Assembly (NCBI RefSeq): GCF_003063435.1
Contig: NZ_NESL01000001.1
Coordinates: 899,792-963,791, forward strand
Direction of reading: 5' to 3'
DNA: 64,000 nucleotides
Origin: Limnohabitans sp. 2KL-1
GTDB lineage: Bacteria > Pseudomonadota > Gammaproteobacteria > Burkholderiales > Burkholderiaceae_C
In this document: positions 54,301 to 62,241 of the stretch, in pieces
Numbering within the stretch: position 1 is the first letter of the stretch
How the letters are laid out: each line of letters opens with the position of its first letter
The notes under the pieces: model-generated
The model's input: only the letters and a program-made list of their open reading frames with translations
The model's database searches: none
Told to the model about the DNA's origin: nothing
Position numbers and translations under genes: made by a program

Positions 54301-56223
54301 CTATGCCACAGCGTACACAGGGCGAAGTTGCCTTCTGCGCAATGTATGTTCGATAGCTACTCCATTCCAATCAACGAATCCAATCACTTTAGCCACTTCA
54401 TCTAGTGTGGCGTTTGATGGATTTCCACCAAATATTTTTTTATATAGGTCTCTTTTTTGTGCTGTACTTAAATCTGGTGCACTGAGGATGTCGCAAAAAA
54501 AGTGGAAACTCTCGCTATTTTGGCGGATTAAATTTTTATCAAATTTTGTAGCCAATGCTTTGTCATTTAATTTTTGCAACTGACTCGAAAAAAATTGTTT
54601 GTCTTTGAGAAAACAAAATTTTAACGAAATGTATTTGAAGTAAGTAATATCACCATCTGTAATTTCATCAAGAATTCTGACAACATCTGGCAGTTTCAAA
54701 AATGCATTGCCTAGATTATGTGCGCCGCATATTAAAGCGTTGAAAAGCTCCACTGAGTCATGGCGAGAATGCTGATCACTCTCCTTGTATGCTAATTTGC
54801 AAAGGAGTACTAACTCCTCTGAAACAAGGTGTTCAATTTGGTTCCAGTATTCTTTAGATACTGCCGATCGCATGCCGGAAATCAAACTCAACAACTGGCA
54901 CAGTCCATACGTTGTCCTTACCCGCAAATCAACAGCAGCAACATAAAAAGCACACTCCAAAACTCTTTGAATTGTGTAATTCCAATTAGCGGCCCAAGCG
55001 CCACTACTATCGGAAACCTCCCTGTTAGTCATACGTACAAGCGAACGCAAATCACCAAGCAAGCTTCCACTGACGTGACCAACTTGCACATCATATTGAT
55101 GGACGATTGAACGTACAGAATTAAGTAATCCCCCAATAGTATGGCGTTCATCAGAGGATAGTTTTTCACCTTGCTCCCAGTTTTCTCCCATCACCGTCCG
55201 TTTCGCGTTACTTATGGAAGCCCTTAGAGCCGTCCGTGCTTGACTCAATGACGTAACAAATGGTCTTTCAAAACTTCTAACCTTAGATTCATTTACATAA
55301 AGTTTGAACTTGCTAAGGTGATGGCGAATAACTTTTTCTATCTTTGTTAAATTTTCATTTGTATTGGAGAAAATCGAAAAATCATCAACATATCGTCTAA
55401 TTGAATAATCTTGTCCTTCAACAAGTTTATATTCCAACCTGAGTTGAGATTGGACAGCAACATCTATGCCTTGAAGAATTATTTCTGCAAATATACGGGA
55501 GATTTCAGGTCCAACGACAATCCCATTTGTTTCATTGTGATTTGCACGTTGCATCAATGTGTCATAGGCTGCTTCAAAATAGTATGTTCCAAGATTATTT
55601 TTGGCAAAATCTTTACTTCTGGTAGCCCAGGTCAATGAATGCGTATAGATCCCATAAAAGCACTTCGAAATGTCAATTTGCCTCAAATGAGAAAAGCGTT
55701 TTTCTAATCGAACAAATTCTTTTGATTCATAGAACTTGTTGAGTAGTGAATACTTCTCATATGAGAAGTAAGAAACTAATTTCGACAGTTCGATTTCTAT
55801 TTCATTTGATCTGATTTCAACTTGTCCAACTTTATGGGTTACTTCATTATTTTTTGCTCTTGCAACATAAACTGCTGCTAATGCTGCAGGATGTCGAAGT
55901 GAAAACTGACTTCTGCGGCATTGATCAAGTATTGCATTTTCATACTGAGCGTAGAAATCACAAAACTCTAACTGAAGCAACGGATGGATCATACTTAATA
56001 ATGTTTGTCGCGAACTATCTTTCCTTATCGAATAATTGTAGGGAATTGTGACCTTATCAGCTTTTGAGAAAATATTTGCCAATAAAGTAGTCGCATCTGG
56101 ACTAATTTTTTTACTGCGGCCGTAGTAAAGGCCTTCGTTTCCAAATATCACTGGCAATTCATACGGCAAGGTCTCCGTTAGCAGTGGTCTGTAATGCCAT
56201 GAATTCTTTATTTTCTTAAACAT
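54301..56223 (-). CDS. drt3b: Drt3b-like antiviral reverse transcriptase (UG8)
   Basis: A 640-residue reverse transcriptase matching the second RT of defence-associated RT type 3. Catalytic motif A is IDISKCFYGIY (Asp184), motif B-like NETNGIVVGPEISRIFAEI (about 230-248), motif C YVDD at 278-281, and motif D/E LYVNESKVRSF. The N-terminal PLLTETLPYELPVIFGNEGL is not seen in group II intron or retron RTs. The C-terminal about 300 residues are helical, with no recognised domain. It overlaps drt3a by 8 bp. The gene is AT-rich compared with the surrounding genome, indicating recent transfer. No intron RNA or maturase domain is seen. Confidence 0.85.
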   Translation of the reverse strand: MFKKIKNSWHYRPLLTETLPYELPVIFGNEGLYYGRSKKISPDATTLLANIFSKADKVTIPYNYSIRKDSSRQTLLSMIHPLLQLEFCDFYAQYENAILDQCRRSQFSLRHPAALAAVYVARAKNNEVTHKVGQVEIRSNEIEIELSKLVSYFSYEKYSLLNKFYESKEFVRLEKRFSHLRQIDISKCFYGIYTHSLTWATRSKDFAKNNLGTYYFEAAYDTLMQRANHNETNGIVVGPEISRIFAEIILQGIDVAVQSQLRLEYKLVEGQDYSIRRYVDDFSIFSNTNENLTKIEKVIRHHLSKFKLYVNESKVRSFERPFVTSLSQARTALRASISNAKRTVMGENWEQGEKLSSDERHTIGGLLNSVRSIVHQYDVQVGHVSGSLLGDLRSLVRMTNREVSDSSGAWAANWNYTIQRVLECAFYVAAVDLRVRTTYGLCQLLSLISGMRSAVSKEYWNQIEHLVSEELVLLCKLAYKESDQHSRHDSVELFNALICGAHNLGNAFLKLPDVVRILDEITDGDITYFKYISLKFCFLKDKQFFSSQLQKLNDKALATKFDKNLIRQNSESFHFFCDILSAPDLSTAQKRDLYKKIFGGNPSNATLDEVAKVIGFVDWNGVAIEHTLRRRQLRPVYAVA

Positions 56224-57460
56224 TACGCCAAACTTTCTTGATTTCTGTTACTTCGATTGCATCAAATTTTTCCGAATACTTTAATGAAAATCCTTTGAAA
56301 AAAGAAATGGCACGAAGCTGTGTAAGTTGCGAGGCGCTAAGACTAACGCGCATTCCAGTCGTATTTTTTAACAAAGAATTATAAAATGCATCTAATGCTT
56401 TAAGTTCAGCACCTTCATACTGAATAAGATCGCCTCCCTTGTATGTACCACATAATTTGTAGTTATAATAAATTCCAGATTTTACATCTTTAGATGTTTT
56501 TATCGAGCTTGCCCCATGACGTAAAACCGTAAAGTTGCCAGCCAAAAATCTAAGCCGCATGTGTAAAAGTGAAAATTTACGATCTTTAGCGTAAGCTTTT
56601 AATGCGCAAAAAATTCTGGTTTTTATTTTTAAAATCTTTTTTTCCGCAATCTCTACCTTAACAATTCGATGCATTTTTCCAATTGCCAAATTAGAAAAAA
56701 TGTATTTATAACCTAAATACTCGAAATCCGTTTTTTGTTGGTCTGCTTTTTCTTTGCAATCAACGTCTATTCGGTCTTCCTTTGCTTTATTGAAGTGCAT
56801 CCCGGCTGGAAGTAGACTTAACAACTCATGCTCAATTTCCTCTGGTGATTTAAAAGAAAAAATAAGAATGTCATCGGAATATCTAAAGTATCGATAAACA
56901 CCTTGCAATCCACGTACTGCCTTGTCAAAATCTTCCATTGCGAGCTCCGCAAGCACCGGACTCAGAGAAATTCCACGAGGAAGTCCTTGTGTGGAACCAA
57001 GACAAAAAGTTTGAAAATAAACTTCGATGAACTGTTTAATGACCGAGGGCATATAAGCGCTGCGTGCAACTTTAATTTTTAACTGCTCGATTGGAATCGA
57101 CTCATAAAAAGAGGAGATATCTCTACGTAAAATATACATTGGAGTTGAGTCTGTGAGCGCCTCAATCACAGATCTTACTGTTCGATCTCTATTTTTAATG
57201 TCAACTCGGAACCTATGGCTTAAAAATTTCGATACAAAGCGAAGAATTAGAGTTTGCGAGTAATCTGATAATGATGAACAGTCTCGGTTTTTGATTTTTG
57301 AAATATTAATTGGTCCAAAAAAAGGAAAACCTGTTGCTGCTGTGTCAATTGCCTTTTTGATGATCGAATCTCTATCTTTTTTTAAATCTATTTGAAAACG
57401 TCGTGAGTCTCCTGCACGAATTACGGCAGAGAATGTTCGTTCATCAAAATTGATCAGCAT
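56216..57460 (-). CDS. drt3a: Drt3a-like antiviral reverse transcriptase (UG3)
   Basis: A 414-residue reverse transcriptase matching the first RT of DRT type 3. Motif A is LRRDISSFYESIP (Asp114), motif B QGLPRGISLSPVLAELAM (158-175), motif C YSDD at 194-197 and motif D MHFNKAKEDRI. ATG 57460 has AGGA 7 bp upstream. The first 60 residues (FDERTFSAVIRAGDSRRFQ) precede the finger domain, and about 170 residues follow the palm. The gene is AT-rich. It sits 72 bp behind the hsdR stop on the same strand, with no ncRNA-sized space upstream. Anti-phage function is inferred from the two-RT arrangement. Confidence 0.85.
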   Translation of the reverse strand: MLINFDERTFSAVIRAGDSRRFQIDLKKDRDSIIKKAIDTAATGFPFFGPINISKIKNRDCSSLSDYSQTLILRFVSKFLSHRFRVDIKNRDRTVRSVIEALTDSTPMYILRRDISSFYESIPIEQLKIKVARSAYMPSVIKQFIEVYFQTFCLGSTQGLPRGISLSPVLAELAMEDFDKAVRGLQGVYRYFRYSDDILIFSFKSPEEIEHELLSLLPAGMHFNKAKEDRIDVDCKEKADQQKTDFEYLGYKYIFSNLAIGKMHRIVKVEIAEKKILKIKTRIFCALKAYAKDRKFSLLHMRLRFLAGNFTVLRHGASSIKTSKDVKSGIYYNYKLCGTYKGGDLIQYEGAELKALDAFYNSLLKNTTGMRVSLSASQLTQLRAISFFKGFSLKYSEKFDAIEVTEIKKVWRNV

Positions 57461-57532
57461 AAATAGTCCTATCTGATTTTAATAAAAATTAAATTTTATT
57501 GATAAGTGAGTTTTGATGATTAATAATGTATT

Positions 57533-59554
57533 TTAGTTATACAAATATCGCTGCATCCCCACAAACGCCTGCCTAACCTGCACCGCATCCCCCAAATCCG
57601 CCATCGCGTCATGCAGCGCGTTGTTGTAGCGCAGCTTCAGCAGTGGGGTGAGCTTGTCGGCGTCGAGTTGGTCTACGCCTTGGGTCACGTACTGGTCCAG
57701 CACAAACGTTAAAAACGCTTGTTGCTTTTGCCCGTAGGTCATCGCGTTGTGCGCCTTGGCGCGATCTGCTCGGGTGGCGCGTGTCTCGGTGGGCAGCGCA
57801 AAGGCCACGTAGGCCAGCACGTCGAAGAGGTCGCTTTTCTCGGCTTCGATGATGCGTTGCATTTCGCGCAGCGGGTCGCGGCCAAAGCCTTTGTCTGCCA
57901 AGCCGCTTAGCAGCGCTTTGCGCGTGGTTGGGTCGGCCCACAGGGTGCGCAGTTCATCTTCGTTTTTGAAGAAATCGGGCAGGGCGCCAAACAAGCTTTC
58001 CAAAAACTGAGCGGGTGACAGCGGCTTGCCGTCTGGCCCCCAGTAGCTGGTGGAGGTGATGTGCTGGAGGGTGCGTGTTTTGCCGTCGGCCAGTTTGACC
58101 ACCAGCTTGGCCGGGCGGTCTTCGCCTGACATGCTCACTTTGGGTGGCTCGGTCGGGTCTTGTGGTTGCCAGCTCGGCGGCAAAGGCTTTTCGGTCGGTG
58201 GTTCTGGCTGCACAGGTTCGCCGTCCCATTCCGGGTCGCTGAACAGGTGGTGCGCCTTCACAAAGTCGTAGATCGTGAAGTAATCCTTGCCGTCATACAG
58301 GCGCGTGCCGCGCCCGATGATTTGTTTGAACTCGATCATCGAATTCACAGGCCGCATTAGCACGATGTTGCGCACGTTGCGGGCGTCCACGCCTGTGGAG
58401 AGTTTTTGCGACGTGGTCAGGATGGTGGGCAGCGATTTCTCGTTGTCCTGAAATTGGCTCAGGTGCTGCTCGCCCAGCTTGCCGTCGTTGGCCGTCACGC
58501 GCACGCAGTAGTCGGGCGCGGGGCTGGTCTTGATCTGGTTGATCAGGTCGCGCACCAGCAGGGCGTGCTGCTGGGTGGCGCAAAACACGATGGTCTTTTC
58601 GCGCTGGTCGATGCTGTCCATGAACAGCTTGACGCGGTAGGCCTCGCGCTCTTTGATCTCGATGCTGCGGTTGAAGTCTTTTTCTTCGTAGCGCTTGCCT
58701 TGCTGCACTTCGCCGTCCAGCACCATGTCGTCGGCGGTGTAGACGTAATCGTCCAGCGTGGTCACGATCTGCTTGACGCGAAACGGCGTCAAAAAGCCAT
58801 CGTTGATGCCGTCCTTGAGCGAGTAGGTGTAAACCGGGTCGCCAAAATAGCCATAGGTGTCGGCGTTGATCGTGCGCTTGGGTGTTGCCGTCAGGCCCAG
58901 CTGCACGGCGGGGCTGAAGTATTCGAGGATGGCCCGCCAGCTGCCTTCGTCGTTCGCGCCGCCCCGGTGGCACTCGTCGATGATGATGAAGTCAAAAAAG
59001 TCCGGCGGGTATTCGCCAAAGTAGGGCGTTTCACCCGGCCCGCTCATGAAGGTCTGGAAGATCGTGAAGAACACGCTGCCGTTCTTGGGCACGCGGCCTT
59101 TCTTCTTGATGTCGCTGGGGTCGATGCGCACCACCGCATCTTCGGGGAAGGGCGAGAACGCGGTGAACGCCTGATCGGCCAGGATGTTGCGGTCGGCCAA
59201 AAACAAAATGCGTGGGCGGCGGCTGGGCTCGGTGCCTTCTTTCCAATCCTTCAGGTTCCAGCGGCTGTGAAACAGCTTCCACGCCAGCTGAAACGCGATG
59301 AAGGTCTTGCCCGTGCCTGTGGCCAGCGTCAGCAGCACACGGTCTTTGCCGTTGGCCACTGCCTCCAGCACGCGGGTGATGGCGCTCTCTTGGTAATAGC
59401 GACCCGTCCAGGTGCCGCCTTTGTCTTCGAGCGGGACGGCGGCAAAGCGTTTGCGCCAAGCGGCCGCTTGCGCCTCGCTCTCGCCAAAGGCCATGTCCCA
59501 CAGCTCATCGGGCGTGGGGTAGCGGGTCACTTCGCCCTCGGCCCCCGTGTGCAT
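57533..59554 (-). CDS. hsdR: Type I restriction enzyme R subunit, helicase part (HsdR, frameshifted 5')
   Basis: C-terminal 673 residues of HsdR, the ATP-dependent translocase/nuclease subunit of a type I restriction system. Walker A ATGTGKT at 78-84, DECH at 193-196 (FIIIDECHRGG), LTATPKRT at 221-228, helicase motif VI QIIGRGTRLYDGKDYF, and an EcoEI_R_C-like C-terminal domain. The frame continues upstream of the ATG to about 59630, where it is disconnected from the N-terminal nuclease domain by a frameshift. As read, this part would be made only from an internal start (MHTGAEG). Confidence 0.85.
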   Translation of the reverse strand: MHTGAEGEVTRYPTPDELWDMAFGESEAQAAAWRKRFAAVPLEDKGGTWTGRYYQESAITRVLEAVANGKDRVLLTLATGTGKTFIAFQLAWKLFHSRWNLKDWKEGTEPSRRPRILFLADRNILADQAFTAFSPFPEDAVVRIDPSDIKKKGRVPKNGSVFFTIFQTFMSGPGETPYFGEYPPDFFDFIIIDECHRGGANDEGSWRAILEYFSPAVQLGLTATPKRTINADTYGYFGDPVYTYSLKDGINDGFLTPFRVKQIVTTLDDYVYTADDMVLDGEVQQGKRYEEKDFNRSIEIKEREAYRVKLFMDSIDQREKTIVFCATQQHALLVRDLINQIKTSPAPDYCVRVTANDGKLGEQHLSQFQDNEKSLPTILTTSQKLSTGVDARNVRNIVLMRPVNSMIEFKQIIGRGTRLYDGKDYFTIYDFVKAHHLFSDPEWDGEPVQPEPPTEKPLPPSWQPQDPTEPPKVSMSGEDRPAKLVVKLADGKTRTLQHITSTSYWGPDGKPLSPAQFLESLFGALPDFFKNEDELRTLWADPTTRKALLSGLADKGFGRDPLREMQRIIEAEKSDLFDVLAYVAFALPTETRATRADRAKAHNAMTYGQKQQAFLTFVLDQYVTQGVDQLDADKLTPLLKLRYNNALHDAMADLGDAVQVRQAFVGMQRYLYN

Positions 59555-59864
59555 GTCGATGCCGTAAATGCCCTGGCCGTTGGTGGCATAGGTGTGGCGA
59601 ATGGCCAGCTTGGCCGCGTAGCTCTTGGCCCACGCCCTCGGTCAGCGGCTTGGCCCAAGCCTTGGCCTCGATCACCGCCAGCTTGGTGTTGCGGTAGACC
59701 AGCACATAGTCGGCAATGTCGGCCCGCGCCCGCTTGCCCGCGCCTTGCAGGCGGCCCGCCGTGATGTTGTGCTCCCGCAAGATGCGGCTGCCATCCACCT
59801 GGCCCCAGCCTGCGGCGGCCAGGGCCGGGTCGATGTGTTCGGCGCGGGTTTCGGCTTCGTTCAT
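59505..59864 (-). pseudogene. hsdR: HsdR N-terminal nuclease domain fragment, before the frameshift
   Basis: Begins MNEAETRAEHIDPALAAAGW and contains the PD-(D/E)xK nuclease core (ARADIADYVLVYRNTKLAVI followed by EAKAWAKP). After LTEGVGQ the frame runs into non-conserved sequence. Restoring 5 bases (GCCAA) next to the existing GCCAA at about 59628 would give QAKSYAAKLA and join the helicase frame. This makes the R subunit broken as read. A 40-bp near-copy of this gene start occurs at 60871-60910. Confidence 0.8.
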
Positions 59865-59875
59865 GGATCGGTCTT

Positions 59876-60760
59876 TCACACCTTCTTGCGCGGTGTTTTT
59901 TGAACCGTTGCAGTTTTTGCAACAGTTGATTTGGCTTTTAATTTTTTGTTGGGGGGTGCCAGATAGTTGTCGCCTGTCACCACAGATCGGCCTGTTTGCT
60001 GCTCCAGCTGCTGGCGGGCTTGCTTGGCAATGCGACCACCCATCACTGCAGCCCCTTTGTTTTCTTGTAAACCGGTCGCCTGCTGGGTTTCTGCCACTTG
60101 TCGGGTTGAGAGTTCAGCCAGCGCTGTGAAGATCAGTTCGGCCTCGCTCATGTGGTCACGCAGATTGTGTGTTTTCAGGCCCTTGATGTTCTTATGCTCT
60201 TTCACACTCACGCCCGACCACTCTTGGTGAATGATGTTGGTGAGCATGGCGAATTCGTCGCCGCTTTTCACATCATGTTCGCGCCAATAGTCGGTCAGCT
60301 TGTTGCGGGTTTCCTGCCCCGTCATGCGTTGCTGAATCCACTTGTCGCTGCGGCCATGCTGCTGCCATGTCTCACGGGCGCGGTTGAGCGACAGGGCGGG
60401 GTCGGTCATTTCCTGCATGCGCTCGTAGCCCACCTTGGCCAGCCAGAGCTTGATGGGTTCTGCCTTGGGGCTGGGGATGGACTGCACCAAGCGAAGCAGC
60501 GTAGTTGCTTCTGCGCAGTCTGTTTCACGCAAACGGCCGTCTGTTGAGGCTAATTTCAACTGTACGATTTTCTCGTACAGTTGGTTGGAACCCGCTTCTT
60601 GCGCCAGTTTGCGCTTGAGATCCGACCAGTAGCGACGAGCGCTGCTGCTATCAGTCAGGACCTGCACGACGTCCACCACCGAGAACCACCAAGTCTCACT
60701 GGCTTCGTCATAAACACGGCGAATGTCTTTGCCGTCGAAGTGCGTTGCTGCAATGTTCAT
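59876..60760 (-). CDS. BRO-N / DinD-like protein in the restriction locus
   Basis: A 294-residue protein with an N-terminal BRO domain (DEASETWWFSVVDVVQVLTD, RRYWSDLKRKL) and a DinD-like C-terminal half (QQRMTGQETRNKLTDYWREH, NIIHQEWSGVSVKEHKNIKG, LRDHMSEAELIFTALAELST) ending in a basic tail. Proteins of this kind often sit between hsd genes, and DinD modulates RecA filaments in E. coli; its role in restriction loci is unclear. Start ATG 60760 chosen over a longer reading at 60808 because MNIAATHFDGKDIRRV is the conserved start. hsdR follows after 11 bp. Confidence 0.8.
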   Translation of the reverse strand: MNIAATHFDGKDIRRVYDEASETWWFSVVDVVQVLTDSSSARRYWSDLKRKLAQEAGSNQLYEKIVQLKLASTDGRLRETDCAEATTLLRLVQSIPSPKAEPIKLWLAKVGYERMQEMTDPALSLNRARETWQQHGRSDKWIQQRMTGQETRNKLTDYWREHDVKSGDEFAMLTNIIHQEWSGVSVKEHKNIKGLKTHNLRDHMSEAELIFTALAELSTRQVAETQQATGLQENKGAAVMGGRIAKQARQQLEQQTGRSVVTGDNYLAPPNKKLKAKSTVAKTATVQKTPRKKV

Positions 60761-60770
60761 GAACCAGTCC

Positions 60771-60908
60771 TCAAATGCTTGTGATGATTTGGACCATATG
60801 GAGGACATCCTCTATATGGTCGCCCAACCTATAGCTGCATGTTGCGCACGTTTTGCTGGCGCTCCGACCGGGGTCGATGTGTTCGGCGCGGGTTTCAGCT
60901 TGGTTCAT
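60771..60908 (-). pseudogene. Copy of the hsdR start fused to unrelated sequence
   Basis: The reading frame starts MNQAETRAEHIDP, copying the first 13 codons of hsdR (60871-60910 versus 59827-59866, 38 of 40 bases identical), then continues for about 30 unrelated residues (GRSASKTCATCSYRLGDHIE) to a stop. Its ATG overlaps the stop of the truncated HEPN gene (ATGA). It is a recombination scar, probably not a functional gene. Confidence 0.65.
60792..60821. promoter_or_regulatory. 30-bp near-perfect palindrome upstream of the BRO/DinD gene
   Basis: Arms GACCATATGGAGGA and TCCTCTATATGGTC match at 13 of 14 positions around a 2-bp centre. It lies 31 bp upstream of the BRO/DinD start codon, a suitable operator position. 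No LexA box was seen in the same place. Confidence 0.5.
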
Positions 60909-61096
60909 GGCTGTAGCCCTCGGTCCGCGTCCATGCGGGTGCCGGATGACACGGCGGTTTGCTGAGCATCTGTCAACTTGACCTGCGCAATCTGGAGCCA
61001 AGCCACTGCGTCCTTGGCGTTGGTCGCTTGCTGTTTGACGGGGGCATCTGGCTCACTGGCCAGGCGCTGAAAAGATCGCAGCATCAAACTGTCCAA
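60905..61096 (-). pseudogene. Truncated HEPN-domain gene, partner of the nucleotidyltransferase
   Basis: A 63-residue reading frame starting MDSLMLRSFQRLASEPDAPV, with KDAVAWLQIAQVKLTDAQQT at the point where HEPN domains begin; homology ends at SGTRMDADRG, exactly where the hsdR-like sequence starts. HEPN/MNT pairs are toxin-antitoxin modules; this HEPN lacks its C-terminal half, including the RxxxxH active site. It overlaps the nucleotidyltransferase gene by 44 bp. Confidence 0.55.
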
Positions 61097-61652
61097 TCAG
61101 TGGAATGCGAGGGCTTTGGGCAACCTCTTGGGCAAAGCTTTCACGGTCTGTCACCTGTTTTTTGAATGCTTCTATCGTACACGCAGTGGCGTGCACCTTT
61201 CGGCCCAACTGGCGACCTGCAGGCCTGAGTGCGGCGTTGACCTTGAGTTCAGAAGTTGTGCCCAGAATCAGCACGTCGACATCGCTGTTGGCAGTGGCTT
61301 GGCCCCGGGCCACTGAGCCAAACACCAAGGCCACTTCGATCCCATCGAGTTTCTCAAGGGTTTCACGCAGCGTGCGCACCAGCGCGCTGTCTTGCTGCAT
61401 GAGGGTCACCAGCGGTGCCAGCTGCGGGTCTGTGCTGGCGTAATAGCGGGGCAGGCCATCTTGCTGACGGCGCTGCACCAGGCCAGCCACGGCCCAGCGC
61501 TTGAGCAGCCGGGCCGTGTTACCGGGGTCTATGCCTGAAGCTGCGGCCAGCTCACGCGGCCCATAGCCCCGGCCTGGCTCGGCAAACAGTGCTTGAAGCA
61601 CTTTGAATCGGGCCTGACCGCCAAAAACCTCGATGAGCTGGGCTTCGTTCAT
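61053..61652 (-). CDS. Winged-helix plus MNT-type nucleotidyltransferase protein
   Basis: A 199-residue protein with an N-terminal winged helix (about 8-70: RFKVLQALFAEPGRGYGPRE, LLKRWAVAGLVQRRQ) and a C-terminal minimal nucleotidyltransferase domain with GSVARG (112-117) and SDVDV (123-127). In HEPN/MNT modules the MNT protein neutralises the HEPN RNase, sometimes by AMPylation. Here the downstream HEPN gene is truncated, so the antitoxin may be an orphan. ATG 61652 is preferred; MSIEHQT at 61673 is an alternative. About 110 bp separate it from the DUF4411 gene. Confidence 0.78.
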   Translation of the reverse strand: MNEAQLIEVFGGQARFKVLQALFAEPGRGYGPRELAAASGIDPGNTARLLKRWAVAGLVQRRQQDGLPRYYASTDPQLAPLVTLMQQDSALVRTLRETLEKLDGIEVALVFGSVARGQATANSDVDVLILGTTSELKVNAALRPAGRQLGRKVHATACTIEAFKKQVTDRESFAQEVAQSPRIPLIGQFDAAIFSAPGQ

Positions 61653-61761
61653 GGTTTGATGTTCAATTGACAACGATGTTGTCGAATATACATCAATGTG
61701 GTCAGATTAACAACAGGAGGCTTGTTTTTGGGTTTATGGCAACCGACGACGGACACGGGTT

Positions 61762-62241
61762 TCAAAATACCTGCTGAGATTGCCTGAGGTAGTCCAAAAA
61801 GTTCAAGTGAGCCACCTGCACGCCGGGCAAGTCACACACGGCAGGGATTTTCCGCTTGGTCGGTTCGTTCTGTTTGCCGAACTGGCGCTTTTCATCGGTC
61901 ACCAAGGTGGTCCCGTGGTACTGCGCGGAGGCAATGATCAGGATGTCGTTTTCGTCAACGCCCTTTGGGTGGTACTTGTCGTTCTGGATGCCCACTTCAT
62001 CCTTGATTTGCTTGGCGGCCTGGAGAACCGCATTGCCCATGGGCAAGCGACGAATGTTCTGGGACTTGAGCCATGTGGCGCAATCGGGGGATTTGTGACC
62101 TACCTCTTCAAGGGCGACCGTAGGAATCGACAGCCTCTGGTCCTGTATTTCACCTGCCAACCAGTCCCACAAACCGGGAAACTGGGTGAATGGGTAGTTG
62201 TCCCACGCGTGGAGGATGGATGAGGCGTCAAGGGTGTGCAC
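61762..62241 (-). CDS. DUF4411 PIN-like protein
   Basis: A 159-residue protein of the DUF4411 family, a PIN-like nuclease fold. Acidic positions are HTLDASSILHAWDNY at the N-terminus, VALEEVGHKSPD in the middle, and GVDENDILIIASAQ then TLVTDEKRQF near the C-terminus. The start is taken as GTG 62241, overlapping the ImmA/IrrE stop by 14 bp; the longer reading from 62271 would add 10 non-conserved residues. The tight coupling with an ImmA-type peptidase is a recurring two-gene module with toxin-antitoxin character. Confidence 0.78.
   Translation of the reverse strand: MHTLDASSILHAWDNYPFTQFPGLWDWLAGEIQDQRLSIPTVALEEVGHKSPDCATWLKSQNIRRLPMGNAVLQAAKQIKDEVGIQNDKYHPKGVDENDILIIASAQYHGTTLVTDEKRQFGKQNEPTKRKIPAVCDLPGVQVAHLNFLDYLRQSQQVF

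Noticed and set aside
54301..57460. Group II intron or retron explanation for the reverse transcriptases
   Set aside because: There are two RTs in tandem, no maturase or endonuclease domain, no intron domain V/VI-like RNA and no retron msr/msd-like inverted repeat adjoining a single RT. The DRT3 arrangement fits better.
60760..60830. LexA/SOS box before the DinD-like gene
   Set aside because: No CTGT-N8-ACAG pattern was found; the palindrome there has a different sequence.
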